Positions 43,385-51,237 of a stretch of DNA of 51,237 bases are shown piece after piece. The number at the start of each line of letters is the position of its first letter. Positions within the stretch are counted from its first letter, which is position 1. The translations under genes and the position numbers were made by a program. The stretch spans positions 1-51,237 of the forward strand of contig CAZZHH010000023.1 in assembly GCA_964653595.1 (NCBI GenBank), given 5' to 3'. The notes under the pieces are model-generated. The model was not told where the DNA came from. It did not search any database and saw only the letters and a program-made list of their open reading frames with translations. This DNA is from JBAXTE01 sp964653595 (GTDB lineage: Bacteria; Bacteroidota; Bacteroidia; Bacteroidales; WCHB1-69).

Positions 43385-44488
43385 ATGACAAGCGCCGATT
43401 TTCCAAAATTCATCTCTGACAGTCAACTCAAAGCCATTGCCCAAAAAGTGATTGTTTCCAAACGGATCACGACCGATGAGGCGCTTTTATTATTTAAAAA
43501 AGCGGATTTGTCGTTGCTGTCCGTATTGGCCAATCATGTTAGAGAACGGATAAATGGGAAAACGGTCTCTTACGTCAGAAACATCCACATCGAGCCCACC
43601 AACATCTGTATTCACAAATGCAAGTTTTGCAGTTATTCTGCCCGTGTAAGTGGCCATTCATGGCAATTTACCACGGAGGAAATGCTTGAAAAAGTCAAAG
43701 CGATTGAACCGAATGTGTGTGAATTACACATTGTGGGAGGCGTTTTTGCCACAGCCGGTGCCGAGTATTACGCCAATTTGCTTTCCGAGATTAAAGCCAT
43801 CCGTCCCGATATCCACATCAAAGCGTTTACCGCCGTTGAAATCCAAGGCATGGCGGAGATTGATCACATTTCAACCGAAGAGGTACTTGTAAAGCTAAAA
43901 AAGGCGGGATTGCAATCGATGCCCGGAGGCGGAGCCGAAATCTTCGACGAAACTCTTCGTCAGGAAATTTGTCCCACCAAATCGACATCCCAAGAGTGGC
44001 TGGCCATTCATAAGCAGGCGCACGAACTGGGAATCCCGACCAATGCAACGATGCTTTACGGCTTTTTCGAGACTTACGAACATAGGGTGGATCATCTGGA
44101 TAGATTGCGTAAATTGCAAGACGAAACCCATGGATTCAACGCCTTTATCCCGCTGAAATTCAAAAACAAGAACAATGAGTATTCGCATATTCCAGAAGTC
44201 TCCATCACCGAAGACATGCGCAATTATGCGGTTTCCAGGATTTTTCTGGACAACATTGCACACCTGAAATCCTATTGGCCTATGATGGGTATCGACTTGG
44301 CCCGTTTGTCGTTACATTTCGGCATCGACGATCTAGATGGCACCATCAGCAACTCGACCAAAATCTATTCAATGGCCGGCTCTCAAGATGCGTCGATGAG
44401 TGCCGAGGGGTTGAATCACGTTATTTTAGCCGAAGGATTCGAGCCACATGAGCGCGATGCGTTGTATAGAAGAGTTATTACTTCGTAA
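43385..44488 (+). CDS. mqnE: Aminofutalosine synthase (radical SAM)
   Basis: A 367-residue enzyme that makes 6-amino-6-deoxyfutalosine from SAM and 3-enolpyruvyl-benzoate early in the futalosine menaquinone pathway. The cluster motif is C75, C79 and C82 in CIHKCKFCSY. ELHIVGGVFATAGAEYYANL, KAFTAVEIQGMAEIDH, QSMPGGGAEIFDETLR and NATMLYGFFETYEHRVDHL are family stretches. It follows the GAPDH gene by 4 nt. Its pathway partner mqnC is at 21800. Neither mqnA, mqnB nor mqnD is seen in the window. Confidence 0.94.
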   Translation: MTSADFPKFISDSQLKAIAQKVIVSKRITTDEALLLFKKADLSLLSVLANHVRERINGKTVSYVRNIHIEPTNICIHKCKFCSYSARVSGHSWQFTTEEMLEKVKAIEPNVCELHIVGGVFATAGAEYYANLLSEIKAIRPDIHIKAFTAVEIQGMAEIDHISTEEVLVKLKKAGLQSMPGGGAEIFDETLRQEICPTKSTSQEWLAIHKQAHELGIPTNATMLYGFFETYEHRVDHLDRLRKLQDETHGFNAFIPLKFKNKNNEYSHIPEVSITEDMRNYAVSRIFLDNIAHLKSYWPMMGIDLARLSLHFGIDDLDGTISNSTKIYSMAGSQDASMSAEGLNHVILAEGFEPHERDALYRRVITS

Positions 44489-44573
44489 CACGATTGTATC
44501 CTTAAATGGTTTGTATTAAAGAAGTAAAAAAACAAAAAGAAAATAATTTTTCGACATTTTAAAAATTCATACT

Positions 44574-46034
44574 ATGAGCCAATTTACACCTAACAAAGAG
44601 ATATTAAAATTTAAAATTGAAAAATATGGGTCACTCGTAAAGCTCATTTTATTTCTTATTGTATTAGTCATGCCATATCTAACCTTAGGGCAAAAAAATG
44701 ATTTAAGACTAAACGGTTCGTGGCAAGGAATCGTAGTTGCTGATGGAGATTCTCAAATAGTAGTGGTGGACATTTTCACTGATTCGGTCTTAAAAGTCAC
44801 TTATAATATGCCGTGGCTGGGAATAAAGGATTTAAAAGCAACCAAACCCATTCTTAAAAATGATTCCATTTCGTTTATGATAAATTCACTCCAAATTATT
44901 TTTGAAGGAGTGGTTAATTACAATAAAAATAGCATCCAAGGAGATATAAAACAAGGGAAAAAGTATCCCCTAACACTAAATCTAACAGCTAATCCAATTC
45001 GAATAAATCGGCCACAAACTCCATTAGAGCCATTTCCTTATCTAACTGAGGAAGTAATTGTATACAACAAAAAATCAAAGATTAATTTATCAGGTACTAT
45101 CACTATACCAAATGGAAAAGGTCCTTTTCCAGCTGTTGTTCTAGTTTCAGGATCTGGGCCACAAGATAGAGATGAAGAGATATTAGGCCATAAACCATTT
45201 TTAGTAATTGCAGATTTTTTAACGAAAAATGGAGTTGCCGTTCTTCGTTACGACGACAGAGGAGTGGGAAAATCGACTGGAAAATTTAATCGAGCAACAA
45301 CAACCGATTTAGCGTCTGATGCAAATTCTGTTTTTAATTTTCTTTTATCGGATAAAAGAGTAAATAAAGATAAAATTGGCATTATTGGTCATAGTGAAGG
45401 AGGAATTATTGCTCCAATGGTAGCTTCTAAAAACAAAAAAGTTAAATTTATAATTTTATTAGCAGGAACAGGTGTAATCGGCAAAGAGTTAATGATTGAG
45501 CAGTACCGAGCAATTATGCAATCATCGGCAATACCAGATTCCATAGCAATTCATCTGTTAAATTTAAACAAAAAATCATTTGATATCGTGTTGCAATACG
45601 ATGGTATTAAAGAAATATCAAAGAAAATTAATCTTGTCACCGATAGCACTATTCAACTATTGGGGGTTGAAAATTCAAAAAAATACAATTTAAGTAAAAA
45701 CACTGCTAATCAGCTAATATTTCAACTTACTACACCCTGGATGAAAGAATTTTTAAGTTTAGACCCAAACAAGTATTTAAGCAAAGTTAAGTGCCCAATA
45801 TTGGCATTAAATGGAGAAAATGATTTGCAAGTACCCTATTTGCAAAATATCCCTGCTATTCAATCAGCAGTGTTGAAAAACAAAAAAGGGAAGCTTAAAA
45901 CAAAGACATTTCCAAAATTGAATCATCTATTTCAAACCTGCATCAGTGGTTTGCCTAAAGAATACGGGCGCATTGAGGAGACAATAAACAAAGAAGTTTT
46001 AGATGAGATAATTCATTTTATACAACAGTTATAA
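44574..46034 (+). CDS. Secreted alpha/beta hydrolase
   Basis: A 486-residue protein with an N-terminal hydrophobic segment after an unusually long charged start (residues 1-21, then LVKLILFLIVLVMPYLTLGQ). The first domain (about 45-165) is a beta-barrel-like segment beginning NGSWQGIVVADGDSQIVVVD, as seen before the hydrolase in many Bacteroidota homologues. The alpha/beta hydrolase follows: VLVSGSGPQDRDEE (oxyanion), VAVLRYDDRGVGKSTGKF, the nucleophile motif GHSEGG, an Asp in LNGENDLQVP and a His near LNHLFQ. The substrate, an ester or peptide, is unknown. Start is uncertain: a later Met would shorten the signal. Confidence 0.82.
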   Translation: MSQFTPNKEILKFKIEKYGSLVKLILFLIVLVMPYLTLGQKNDLRLNGSWQGIVVADGDSQIVVVDIFTDSVLKVTYNMPWLGIKDLKATKPILKNDSISFMINSLQIIFEGVVNYNKNSIQGDIKQGKKYPLTLNLTANPIRINRPQTPLEPFPYLTEEVIVYNKKSKINLSGTITIPNGKGPFPAVVLVSGSGPQDRDEEILGHKPFLVIADFLTKNGVAVLRYDDRGVGKSTGKFNRATTTDLASDANSVFNFLLSDKRVNKDKIGIIGHSEGGIIAPMVASKNKKVKFIILLAGTGVIGKELMIEQYRAIMQSSAIPDSIAIHLLNLNKKSFDIVLQYDGIKEISKKINLVTDSTIQLLGVENSKKYNLSKNTANQLIFQLTTPWMKEFLSLDPNKYLSKVKCPILALNGENDLQVPYLQNIPAIQSAVLKNKKGKLKTKTFPKLNHLFQTCISGLPKEYGRIEETINKEVLDEIIHFIQQL

Positions 46035-46049
46035 CCTACATAAATGATA

Positions 46050-46087
46050 AAAAGCCAAACCGAATAAGACCGAATTCGATTTGACTT
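46050..46087. terminator. Possible imperfect bidirectional terminator
   Basis: AAAGCCAAACCGAA near 46050-46063 pairs with TTCGATTTGACTTT near 46074-46087, with two mismatches. It lies between the convergent hydrolase and pyrI genes. It is only a moderate stem. Confidence 0.35.
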
Positions 46088-46123
46088 TATATTTAGTTTC
46101 TTGTATTTAACAACTAGAAAAAA

Positions 46124-46597
46124 TTACAGAAATTGGATATGTTCTTTTTTCGTGATTTTTTCGCAATAGTGACATACCAAATTAACTTCTTGATCTTCTC
46201 CTAGTACAACATTAAACTTAGTAGGTACATACTCAAAGTTTGTAATACATTTTGGGTTAAAACATTTAGTAATTCCTATTATTGAATCTGGAATAGAAAC
46301 TTGATATTTTTCGACCACTTCAAATTCTTTAATTACAATAATTGTTGCAGTTGGAGCAACTAATGCAATTTTGTTAATTTCATCGGATTCAAAAAATTTA
46401 TCTTGAACCTTAACAATTCCTTTTTTCCCAAACTTTTTACTATCTAAGTTTACACCAAACAATATTTGTTGTTTAGCAGATTCTAAATTTAAAATCCTCA
46501 ACACTTTAAACACTTTATCAGAAGGGATATGATCTATGACTGTTCCGTTTTTTATTGCGGATACAATTAACTCTTTTCTATTATCTTTATTCATCAT
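46124..46597 (-). CDS. pyrI: Aspartate carbamoyltransferase regulatory chain
   Basis: A 157-residue regulatory subunit that binds CTP/ATP and holds the PyrB trimers together. The N-terminal allosteric domain starts KELIVSAIKNGTVIDHIPSD, with KVFKVLRILNLES. The C-terminal zinc domain has four Cys in CFNPKCITN and CHYCEK. It starts 17 nt after pyrB and shares its transcript. Its presence suggests a PyrB6-PyrI6-type, nucleotide-regulated enzyme. Confidence 0.95.
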   Translation of the reverse strand: MMNKDNRKELIVSAIKNGTVIDHIPSDKVFKVLRILNLESAKQQILFGVNLDSKKFGKKGIVKVQDKFFESDEINKIALVAPTATIIVIKEFEVVEKYQVSIPDSIIGITKCFNPKCITNFEYVPTKFNVVLGEDQEVNLVCHYCEKITKKEHIQFL

Positions 46598-46614
46598 TCT
46601 ATAATTTTAAACAT

Positions 46615-47523
46615 TTACACTAAATCCAGTATTGTAGCAATTAGAGCTTGTCTAACAAAAACACCATTCAGAGCTTGTTCAAAATAATATGCTTTTGGGT
46701 TTTGGTCGACATCGGTAGAAATTTCGTTCACGCGAGGCAGAGGGTGTAAAATTTTTAAATTAGGTTTAGATTTTTCAAGCATAGAATTGGAAAGAACAAA
46801 AATGTTTTTTACACGTTCGTACTCTAATTGATCTTGAAATCTTTCGCGTTGAATTCTAGTCATGTATAAAATATCCACTTTTTCCATAACCTCCATCATG
46901 TCTTGGTATTGATGATACTCCAGATGGTGATCTTTAATATGCTGTTTTACTGATCTAGGTAATTTCAGCTCATCTGGGGAAACAAGATGAAAAGTAGCAT
47001 TAAATTTACACATAGCTTCTACCAATGAGTGAACCGTGCGACCATACTTTAGGTCTCCAACTAAAGCAATGTTTAGGTTATCTAAAGTTCCTTGAGTTTG
47101 TCTTATCGTATATAAATCGAGTAAGCATTGAGTTGGATGTTGATTTGCACCATCTCCGGCATTAATAACGGGAACATGAGAAACTTCACTTGCATATCTT
47201 GCTGAACCTTCTACTGGGTGTCTCATGATAATTAAATCGCTATAGTTAGCAACGGTTTTAATAGTGTCTGATAGAGTTTCCCCTTTGGATACAGAAGAAT
47301 TTGAAGCTTCACTAAAGCCAATAACTTTTGCACCGAGCTTATTAGCTGCACTTTCAAAACTTAACCTAGTCCGTGTTGATGGCTCAAAAAACAGTGTTGC
47401 AACTACTTTTCCATCTGCAATTTTTTGTACAGGATTTTTCTCAAATTTTTCGGCGAAGTTAAGTATTTGAATATACTCTTCTTTTGTGTAATCGGTAATA
47501 GAAACTAGACTACGTTTTTTCAT
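46615..47523 (-). CDS. pyrB: Aspartate carbamoyltransferase catalytic chain
   Basis: A 302-residue catalytic subunit that condenses carbamoyl phosphate with aspartate in pyrimidine synthesis. The carbamoyl-phosphate motif FEPSTRTRLSFESAANKLGA, the GDGANQHPTQCLLDLYTI stretch, DLKYGRTVHSLVEA and the C-terminal HPLPRVNEI are typical. It is the first gene of a pyrBI pair (minus strand). No TAnnTTTG promoter or pyrR-type attenuator is recognised in the 95 bp upstream. Confidence 0.96.
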   Translation of the reverse strand: MKKRSLVSITDYTKEEYIQILNFAEKFEKNPVQKIADGKVVATLFFEPSTRTRLSFESAANKLGAKVIGFSEASNSSVSKGETLSDTIKTVANYSDLIIMRHPVEGSARYASEVSHVPVINAGDGANQHPTQCLLDLYTIRQTQGTLDNLNIALVGDLKYGRTVHSLVEAMCKFNATFHLVSPDELKLPRSVKQHIKDHHLEYHQYQDMMEVMEKVDILYMTRIQRERFQDQLEYERVKNIFVLSNSMLEKSKPNLKILHPLPRVNEISTDVDQNPKAYYFEQALNGVFVRQALIATILDLV

Positions 47524-47582
47524 CTTTTTTTAATCTTTGTTTGTTGTTTATCTTGTTATTTATTTTTTTTTAAATTTCATCC

Positions 47583-47610
47583 AAAAAAAAGGCGACTATA
47601 AAGTCGCCTT
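47583..47610 (-). terminator. Terminator of the cyclic-DPG-synthetase-like gene
   Basis: A perfect 9-bp stem (47589-47597 with 47602-47610, GC core GGCGAC) has a 4-nt loop and runs into eight T on the minus strand. It lies 8 nt past the stop of the minus-strand gene. Confidence 0.88.
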
Positions 47611-47617
47611 AAAATAC

Positions 47618-48985
47618 TTATGAACAGCAGCTGCAGCTACCTACCTTAGATAATTTATGTTTTTTTACAAAATCACATAAAATCTCTTCCAAATTTGGGA
47701 ATCCAATTTCCTGTAATTCATATCCAACCTTAACAGTGGGTTTGTCTATTTTAATTATTCTTTGTAAATCAATTGGAGTTGCAATTACCACAGTATCACA
47801 AGGAGTGTTTGCAATTGTTTTTTCCAAGTCCTTAATTTGTTGTTCTCCGTATCCCATTGCAGGTAACAATGTACCTATGTTAGGATATATCTGGAAGGTT
47901 TCAGCTAATTTACCAGAAGCAAAGTTTCTTGGATCTACTAATTCTGCTGCTCCAAATTTTTGAGCTGCTACAGTACCAGCACCAATTTTCATTTCTCCAT
48001 GGGTAAGAGTAGGGCCATCTTCGACAACTAAAACTCTTTTTTCACGAATCAACTCTGGTTTGTCTACCGTTAAATAAGATGCAGCATCCACAATAATTGC
48101 GTTTGGATTAATAGCAGATAAATTGGTTCTTACTTGATTTATATTTTCTAAAGAAGCAGAATCAATTTTATTAATAACAATAACATCAGCCATTCTAGCA
48201 ACTACTTCACCCGGATAATAACTAACCTCTGCTCCTGGACGCAAAGGATCGGCAACACCCACTAACAAATCAGGTTTATAAAATGGGAAATCATTATTAC
48301 CACCATCCCATAGAATTACATCACATCCATCTGGATCCATTTCAGCAGCACGAACGATCGCTTCATAATCAACGCCAGAATATATCACATTACGTTTGGA
48401 TGCAACATGTGGTTCATATTCTTCCATCTCTTCAATCGTACAATGATGTTTTTTTAAATCTTCAATAGTAGCAAAACGTTGAACTTTTTGTTTAACTAAA
48501 TCACCATAAGGCATTGGATGACGGATGGCTACAACTTTTAATCCTTGATTTACTAATATTTCGATGATCCGACGAGAAGTTTGACTTTTACCACATCCAG
48601 TACGAGTTGCCCCTACAGCAATAAGTGGTTTGGTTGATTTTATTTGGGTATCTTTAGGTCCGAGCAATATAAAGTCAGCACCAGCAGCATTCACAATGGA
48701 ACTAATATTCATTACTCTGTTATATGGAACGTCGCTGTACGCAAACACACAAATGTCAATTTTCTCTTTTTTAATTAGATTTGGAAGTTCTGATTCGGCA
48801 TAAATAGGAATACCAGAAGGATATAAATCTCCACACAGCTCAACTGGATATTTTCTTCCATCAATATCTGGAATTTGAGCAGCTGTAAAAGCTATCACAT
48901 CATAATTTGCATTACCTCTAAAATAGGTGTTGAAATTGTGAAAATCACGACCGGCAGCACCAATAATAATTACTCTTTTTTTCAT
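47618..48985 (-). CDS. Cyclic 2,3-diphosphoglycerate synthetase-like P-loop GTPase/ATPase
   Basis: A 455-residue protein. Residues 1-120 form a Rossmann-like domain (KKRVIIIGAAGRDFHNFNTY). The second domain has a P-loop in IAVGATRTGCGKSQTSRR, a stretch AIRHPMPYGDLVKQKVQRFA, CDVILWDGGNNDFPF and the NKID-like specificity motif VIVINKIDSAS. Archaeal homologues make the osmolyte cyclic 2,3-diphosphoglycerate; in mesophilic bacteria the role is unknown and the domain order resembles a SIMIBI GTPase. The C-terminus ends in a short cysteine cluster (GSCSCCS). A TAACTTTG box (49016-49009, minus) may be its promoter element. Confidence 0.82.
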   Translation of the reverse strand: MKKRVIIIGAAGRDFHNFNTYFRGNANYDVIAFTAAQIPDIDGRKYPVELCGDLYPSGIPIYAESELPNLIKKEKIDICVFAYSDVPYNRVMNISSIVNAAGADFILLGPKDTQIKSTKPLIAVGATRTGCGKSQTSRRIIEILVNQGLKVVAIRHPMPYGDLVKQKVQRFATIEDLKKHHCTIEEMEEYEPHVASKRNVIYSGVDYEAIVRAAEMDPDGCDVILWDGGNNDFPFYKPDLLVGVADPLRPGAEVSYYPGEVVARMADVIVINKIDSASLENINQVRTNLSAINPNAIIVDAASYLTVDKPELIREKRVLVVEDGPTLTHGEMKIGAGTVAAQKFGAAELVDPRNFASGKLAETFQIYPNIGTLLPAMGYGEQQIKDLEKTIANTPCDTVVIATPIDLQRIIKIDKPTVKVGYELQEIGFPNLEEILCDFVKKHKLSKVGSCSCCS

Positions 48986-49196
48986 TTGACAATTGTTTTA
49001 ATTAATAGCAAAGTTAGTTTTGTGTACGCAAAATTATTATTTTAAAAATACCAACCAAATTTTATTTGTTAATTTTTATACACCTATTGCTAATATATTG
49101 ATTATCAGTAAGAATAATTTTTAACTTATTAAAAATATATTAATTATAAAATCCAATTTCTGTGCAAATATATAGAAAAATTGGACAATAATTAAT

Positions 49197-49226
49197 TGTT
49201 TACACCCAATAAATATCGTAAATTTG
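49197..49226 (+). promoter_or_regulatory. Promoter of argS
   Basis: TTG at 49197-49199, 19 nt, then TAAATTTG at 49219-49226. It is a full match to the Bacteroidota consensus, 15 nt before the ATG at 49242, so the leader is very short. Confidence 0.75.
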
Positions 49227-49241
49227 CAAAAAAAAACAAAT

Positions 49242-51035
49242 ATGAGTATTTATATAACTGAAACTATTCAACATAGCATTCTTCAATTCTTTTCTACTAA
49301 ATTTCAAATCAACTTATCAACGGATAAAATTGTAATTCAAAAGACTAAAAATGAGTTTGAAGGCGATTACACCGTTGTTTGCTTTTCTTTCACACCGATC
49401 ACAAAAACGAGTCCCGACAATACAGCTCTTCAATTAGGTGAATTTTTAGCTGAAAATAACCCTTTGATTGAAAAATTTAATGTTATTAAAGGCTTTTTAA
49501 ACCTTTCCATTTCTTCTATTTACTGGTCAGATTTTATGAGCAATAATGTTTTAAATTATGAATTTGGAGCAAAGCAGAAAAAATCAAAAGGGAAAATTGT
49601 AATTGAATATTCATCCCCTAATACGAATAAACCGCTTCATTTAGGTCATGTTCGTAATAATTTATTAGGTCACTCTGTAGCTTCAATTTTGCAAGCAGAT
49701 GGATATGATGTTAAAAAAGTCAATTTAGTCAACGACAGAGGCATTCATATTTGTAAATCGATGTTAGCATGGATGAAATGGGGAAATAATGAAACCCCTG
49801 AATCATCTGGCTTAAAAGGAGACCATTTAATTGGAAAATACTATGTTATTTTCGACCAGAAGTACAAAGAAGAGATCAAAGAAATGATCTCTAATGGAGA
49901 AACTCAAGAAATTGCCGAAAAACGTGCTCCTCTCCTAGTTGAAGCTCAAGAGATGTTGATAAAATGGGAAAATAATGATCCTACTATCAGAGAAATATGG
50001 CAAATGTTAAATTCATGGGTGTATAAAGGTTTTGAATACACTTACAACGAGATGGGAATATCATTCGATAAAATTTATTACGAGTCGAATACATACTCTT
50101 TAGGAAAAGCGTTGGTGCAAAAAGGTTTAGATAATGGAGTGTTTGTTCAAAAAGAAGATAGCTCTATATGGGTAGATTTGACGAACGAAGGATTGGATGA
50201 AAAATTACTACTTCGAGGAGATGGAACATCGGTATACATTACACAAGATATTGGAACTGCCCAACTTAGAAATGATGATTATGCTCCAGAAAAAATGATT
50301 TATGTAGTTGGGAATGAGCAAAATTATCATTTTGATGTACTAAAGTTGATTTTACATAAAAAAATGAAGTTTGACTGGGCAAATGGCATTCATCATCTCT
50401 CCTATGGAATGGTTGAACTTCCTTCAGGAAAAATGAAATCTAGAGAAGGTACCGTTGTCGATGCCGATGAATTAATGGCTGAGATGATAGAAGAAGCAAA
50501 AAAACAGACAATTGAAAAAGGAAAAATTGAAAAATTCACGAAAGAGGAAGCTATTGACTTATATAAAATGATTGGTTTAGGAGCTTTAAAATACTTTATT
50601 TTAAAAGTAGATCCTAAAAAAAATATGATGTTTAATCCAGAACAATCTATCGAGTTAACTGGTAATACAGCACCTTTTATCCAATATACGCACGCTCGTA
50701 TTTGCTCATTAATAGAAAAATCTTCTTCCAATTTCAACAACATCCTTCCAATTATTAGTTCTAAAATAGATAAAGATGAAATTGAAATCATAAAGCAACT
50801 ACATGATTATCCATCCATAATAACTGAAGCAAGTAATAACTATAGCCCTGCTCTTGTTGCAAACTATACATTTGAACTTGTAAAAATGTATAATAGTTTT
50901 TATCAAGAGAAACCAATTTTAAAAGAAACCGATGATGATAAACGAAATATTAGGCTTGCAATTTCGCAACTAACTCGAATTATTATCAAAAACAGCATGT
51001 TTCTCCTAGGTATTGATGTGCCTACAAAAATGTAA
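49242..51035 (+). CDS. argS: Arginyl-tRNA synthetase
   Basis: A 597-residue class I aminoacyl-tRNA synthetase that charges tRNA-Arg. The HIGH-type motif is HLGH in SPNTNKPLHLGHVRNNLLGH, and the KMSKS-type loop is GKMKSREGTVV. The N-terminal Arg-tRNA-binding domain (about 1-110) and the C-terminal DALR anticodon-binding domain (from about 470) are present, so it is complete. The ATG at 49242 is chosen; the frame is open from a TTG at 49224, but that codon lies in the promoter -7 box. Note that this genome also carries arginine deiminase (2464). Confidence 0.95.
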   Translation: MSIYITETIQHSILQFFSTKFQINLSTDKIVIQKTKNEFEGDYTVVCFSFTPITKTSPDNTALQLGEFLAENNPLIEKFNVIKGFLNLSISSIYWSDFMSNNVLNYEFGAKQKKSKGKIVIEYSSPNTNKPLHLGHVRNNLLGHSVASILQADGYDVKKVNLVNDRGIHICKSMLAWMKWGNNETPESSGLKGDHLIGKYYVIFDQKYKEEIKEMISNGETQEIAEKRAPLLVEAQEMLIKWENNDPTIREIWQMLNSWVYKGFEYTYNEMGISFDKIYYESNTYSLGKALVQKGLDNGVFVQKEDSSIWVDLTNEGLDEKLLLRGDGTSVYITQDIGTAQLRNDDYAPEKMIYVVGNEQNYHFDVLKLILHKKMKFDWANGIHHLSYGMVELPSGKMKSREGTVVDADELMAEMIEEAKKQTIEKGKIEKFTKEEAIDLYKMIGLGALKYFILKVDPKKNMMFNPEQSIELTGNTAPFIQYTHARICSLIEKSSSNFNNILPIISSKIDKDEIEIIKQLHDYPSIITEASNNYSPALVANYTFELVKMYNSFYQEKPILKETDDDKRNIRLAISQLTRIIIKNSMFLLGIDVPTKM

Positions 51036-51077
51036 TAAATTAGTATTCAACAACCTAAAAAATATTTTAAAAAAACA

Positions 51078-51109
51078 TTTGGAAGTTAAAAATATAATAC
51101 TTAATTTTG
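51078..51109 (+). promoter_or_regulatory. Promoter of tRNA-Ser
   Basis: TTTG at 51078-51081, 20 nt, then TAATTTTG at 51102-51109, a consensus promoter 40 nt before the tRNA. Confidence 0.6.
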
Positions 51110-51149
51110 CACTCACGTTAATTGAATGGCTAGAAAAATTGAATAATCA

Positions 51150-51237
<88 letters not shown>

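Overview
The window reads as chromosomal DNA of a Bacteroidota bacterium, probably order Bacteroidales or a near relative. The DNA is AT-rich. Many genes follow a Bacteroidota-type promoter (TTG or TTTG, about 19-20 nt, then TAnnTTTG), for example before argS, the DUF1232 gene, higBA, the ECF sigma gene and tRNA-Ser; Shine-Dalgarno sequences are mostly absent. Families typical of the phylum (DUF5063-like, YKSDA-repeat protein, short lipoproteins) and the futalosine menaquinone genes mqnC and mqnE fit this. No rRNA, CRISPR array, insertion sequence or integrase was seen.

Layout. 0-4.4 kb: a secreted HEXXH metallopeptidase (-), arginine deiminase (+) and a lipocalin-like lipoprotein (+). 4.4-8.3 kb (-): higBA toxin-antitoxin, purC, the remains of a KilA-N gene, a DegT-type aminotransferase and a small phosphoglycosyl transferase. 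8.3-12.2 kb: PhoH ATPase, a small lipoprotein, the YKSDA-repeat protein, an AlkC-like DNA glycosylase and a secreted nitroreductase. 12.6-15.5 kb (+): SRP RNA, then a four-gene operon (YciO/Sua5-like, cupin, class III aminotransferase, DUF5063-like). 15.5-19.3 kb: divergent ECF sigma factor and uvrA. 19.3-23 kb: a methyltransferase, then rlmL-like, DUF3795 and mqnC; the stop codon of mqnC lies inside a 14-bp tandem repeat. 23-26.6 kb (-): Gfo/Idh/MocA oxidoreductase, lipoprotein, large polyprenyl-phosphate sugar transferase. 26.6-33 kb: pcm, a GT51 transglycosylase with a long AsmA-like N-terminal part, a TPR protein, SatP acetate transporter, YugP-like Zn peptidase, lipoprotein.

33-40.5 kb (-) is the main accessory region: a POT/MFS transporter and a three-gene restriction-modification-like cassette made of a methylase-like protein with GEAPY in place of NPPY, a RhuM-family protein, and a 1328-residue fusion of GIY-YIG-like nuclease, SF2 helicase and N6-adenine methyltransferase. 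The C-terminal recognition part of the fusion is much more AT-rich than the sequence on either side, as if exchanged. This cassette is the best candidate for an incompletely described defence system.

40.5-51.2 kb is mostly core metabolism: folD, a DUF1232 gene probably frameshifted at an A8 run, a GAPDH paralogue coupled to mqnE, a secreted alpha/beta hydrolase, pyrBI, a cyclic-2,3-diphosphoglycerate-synthetase-like GTPase, argS and tRNA-Ser(GCT) at the right edge. All calls rest on reading the sequence and remembered family motifs; no database search was made.
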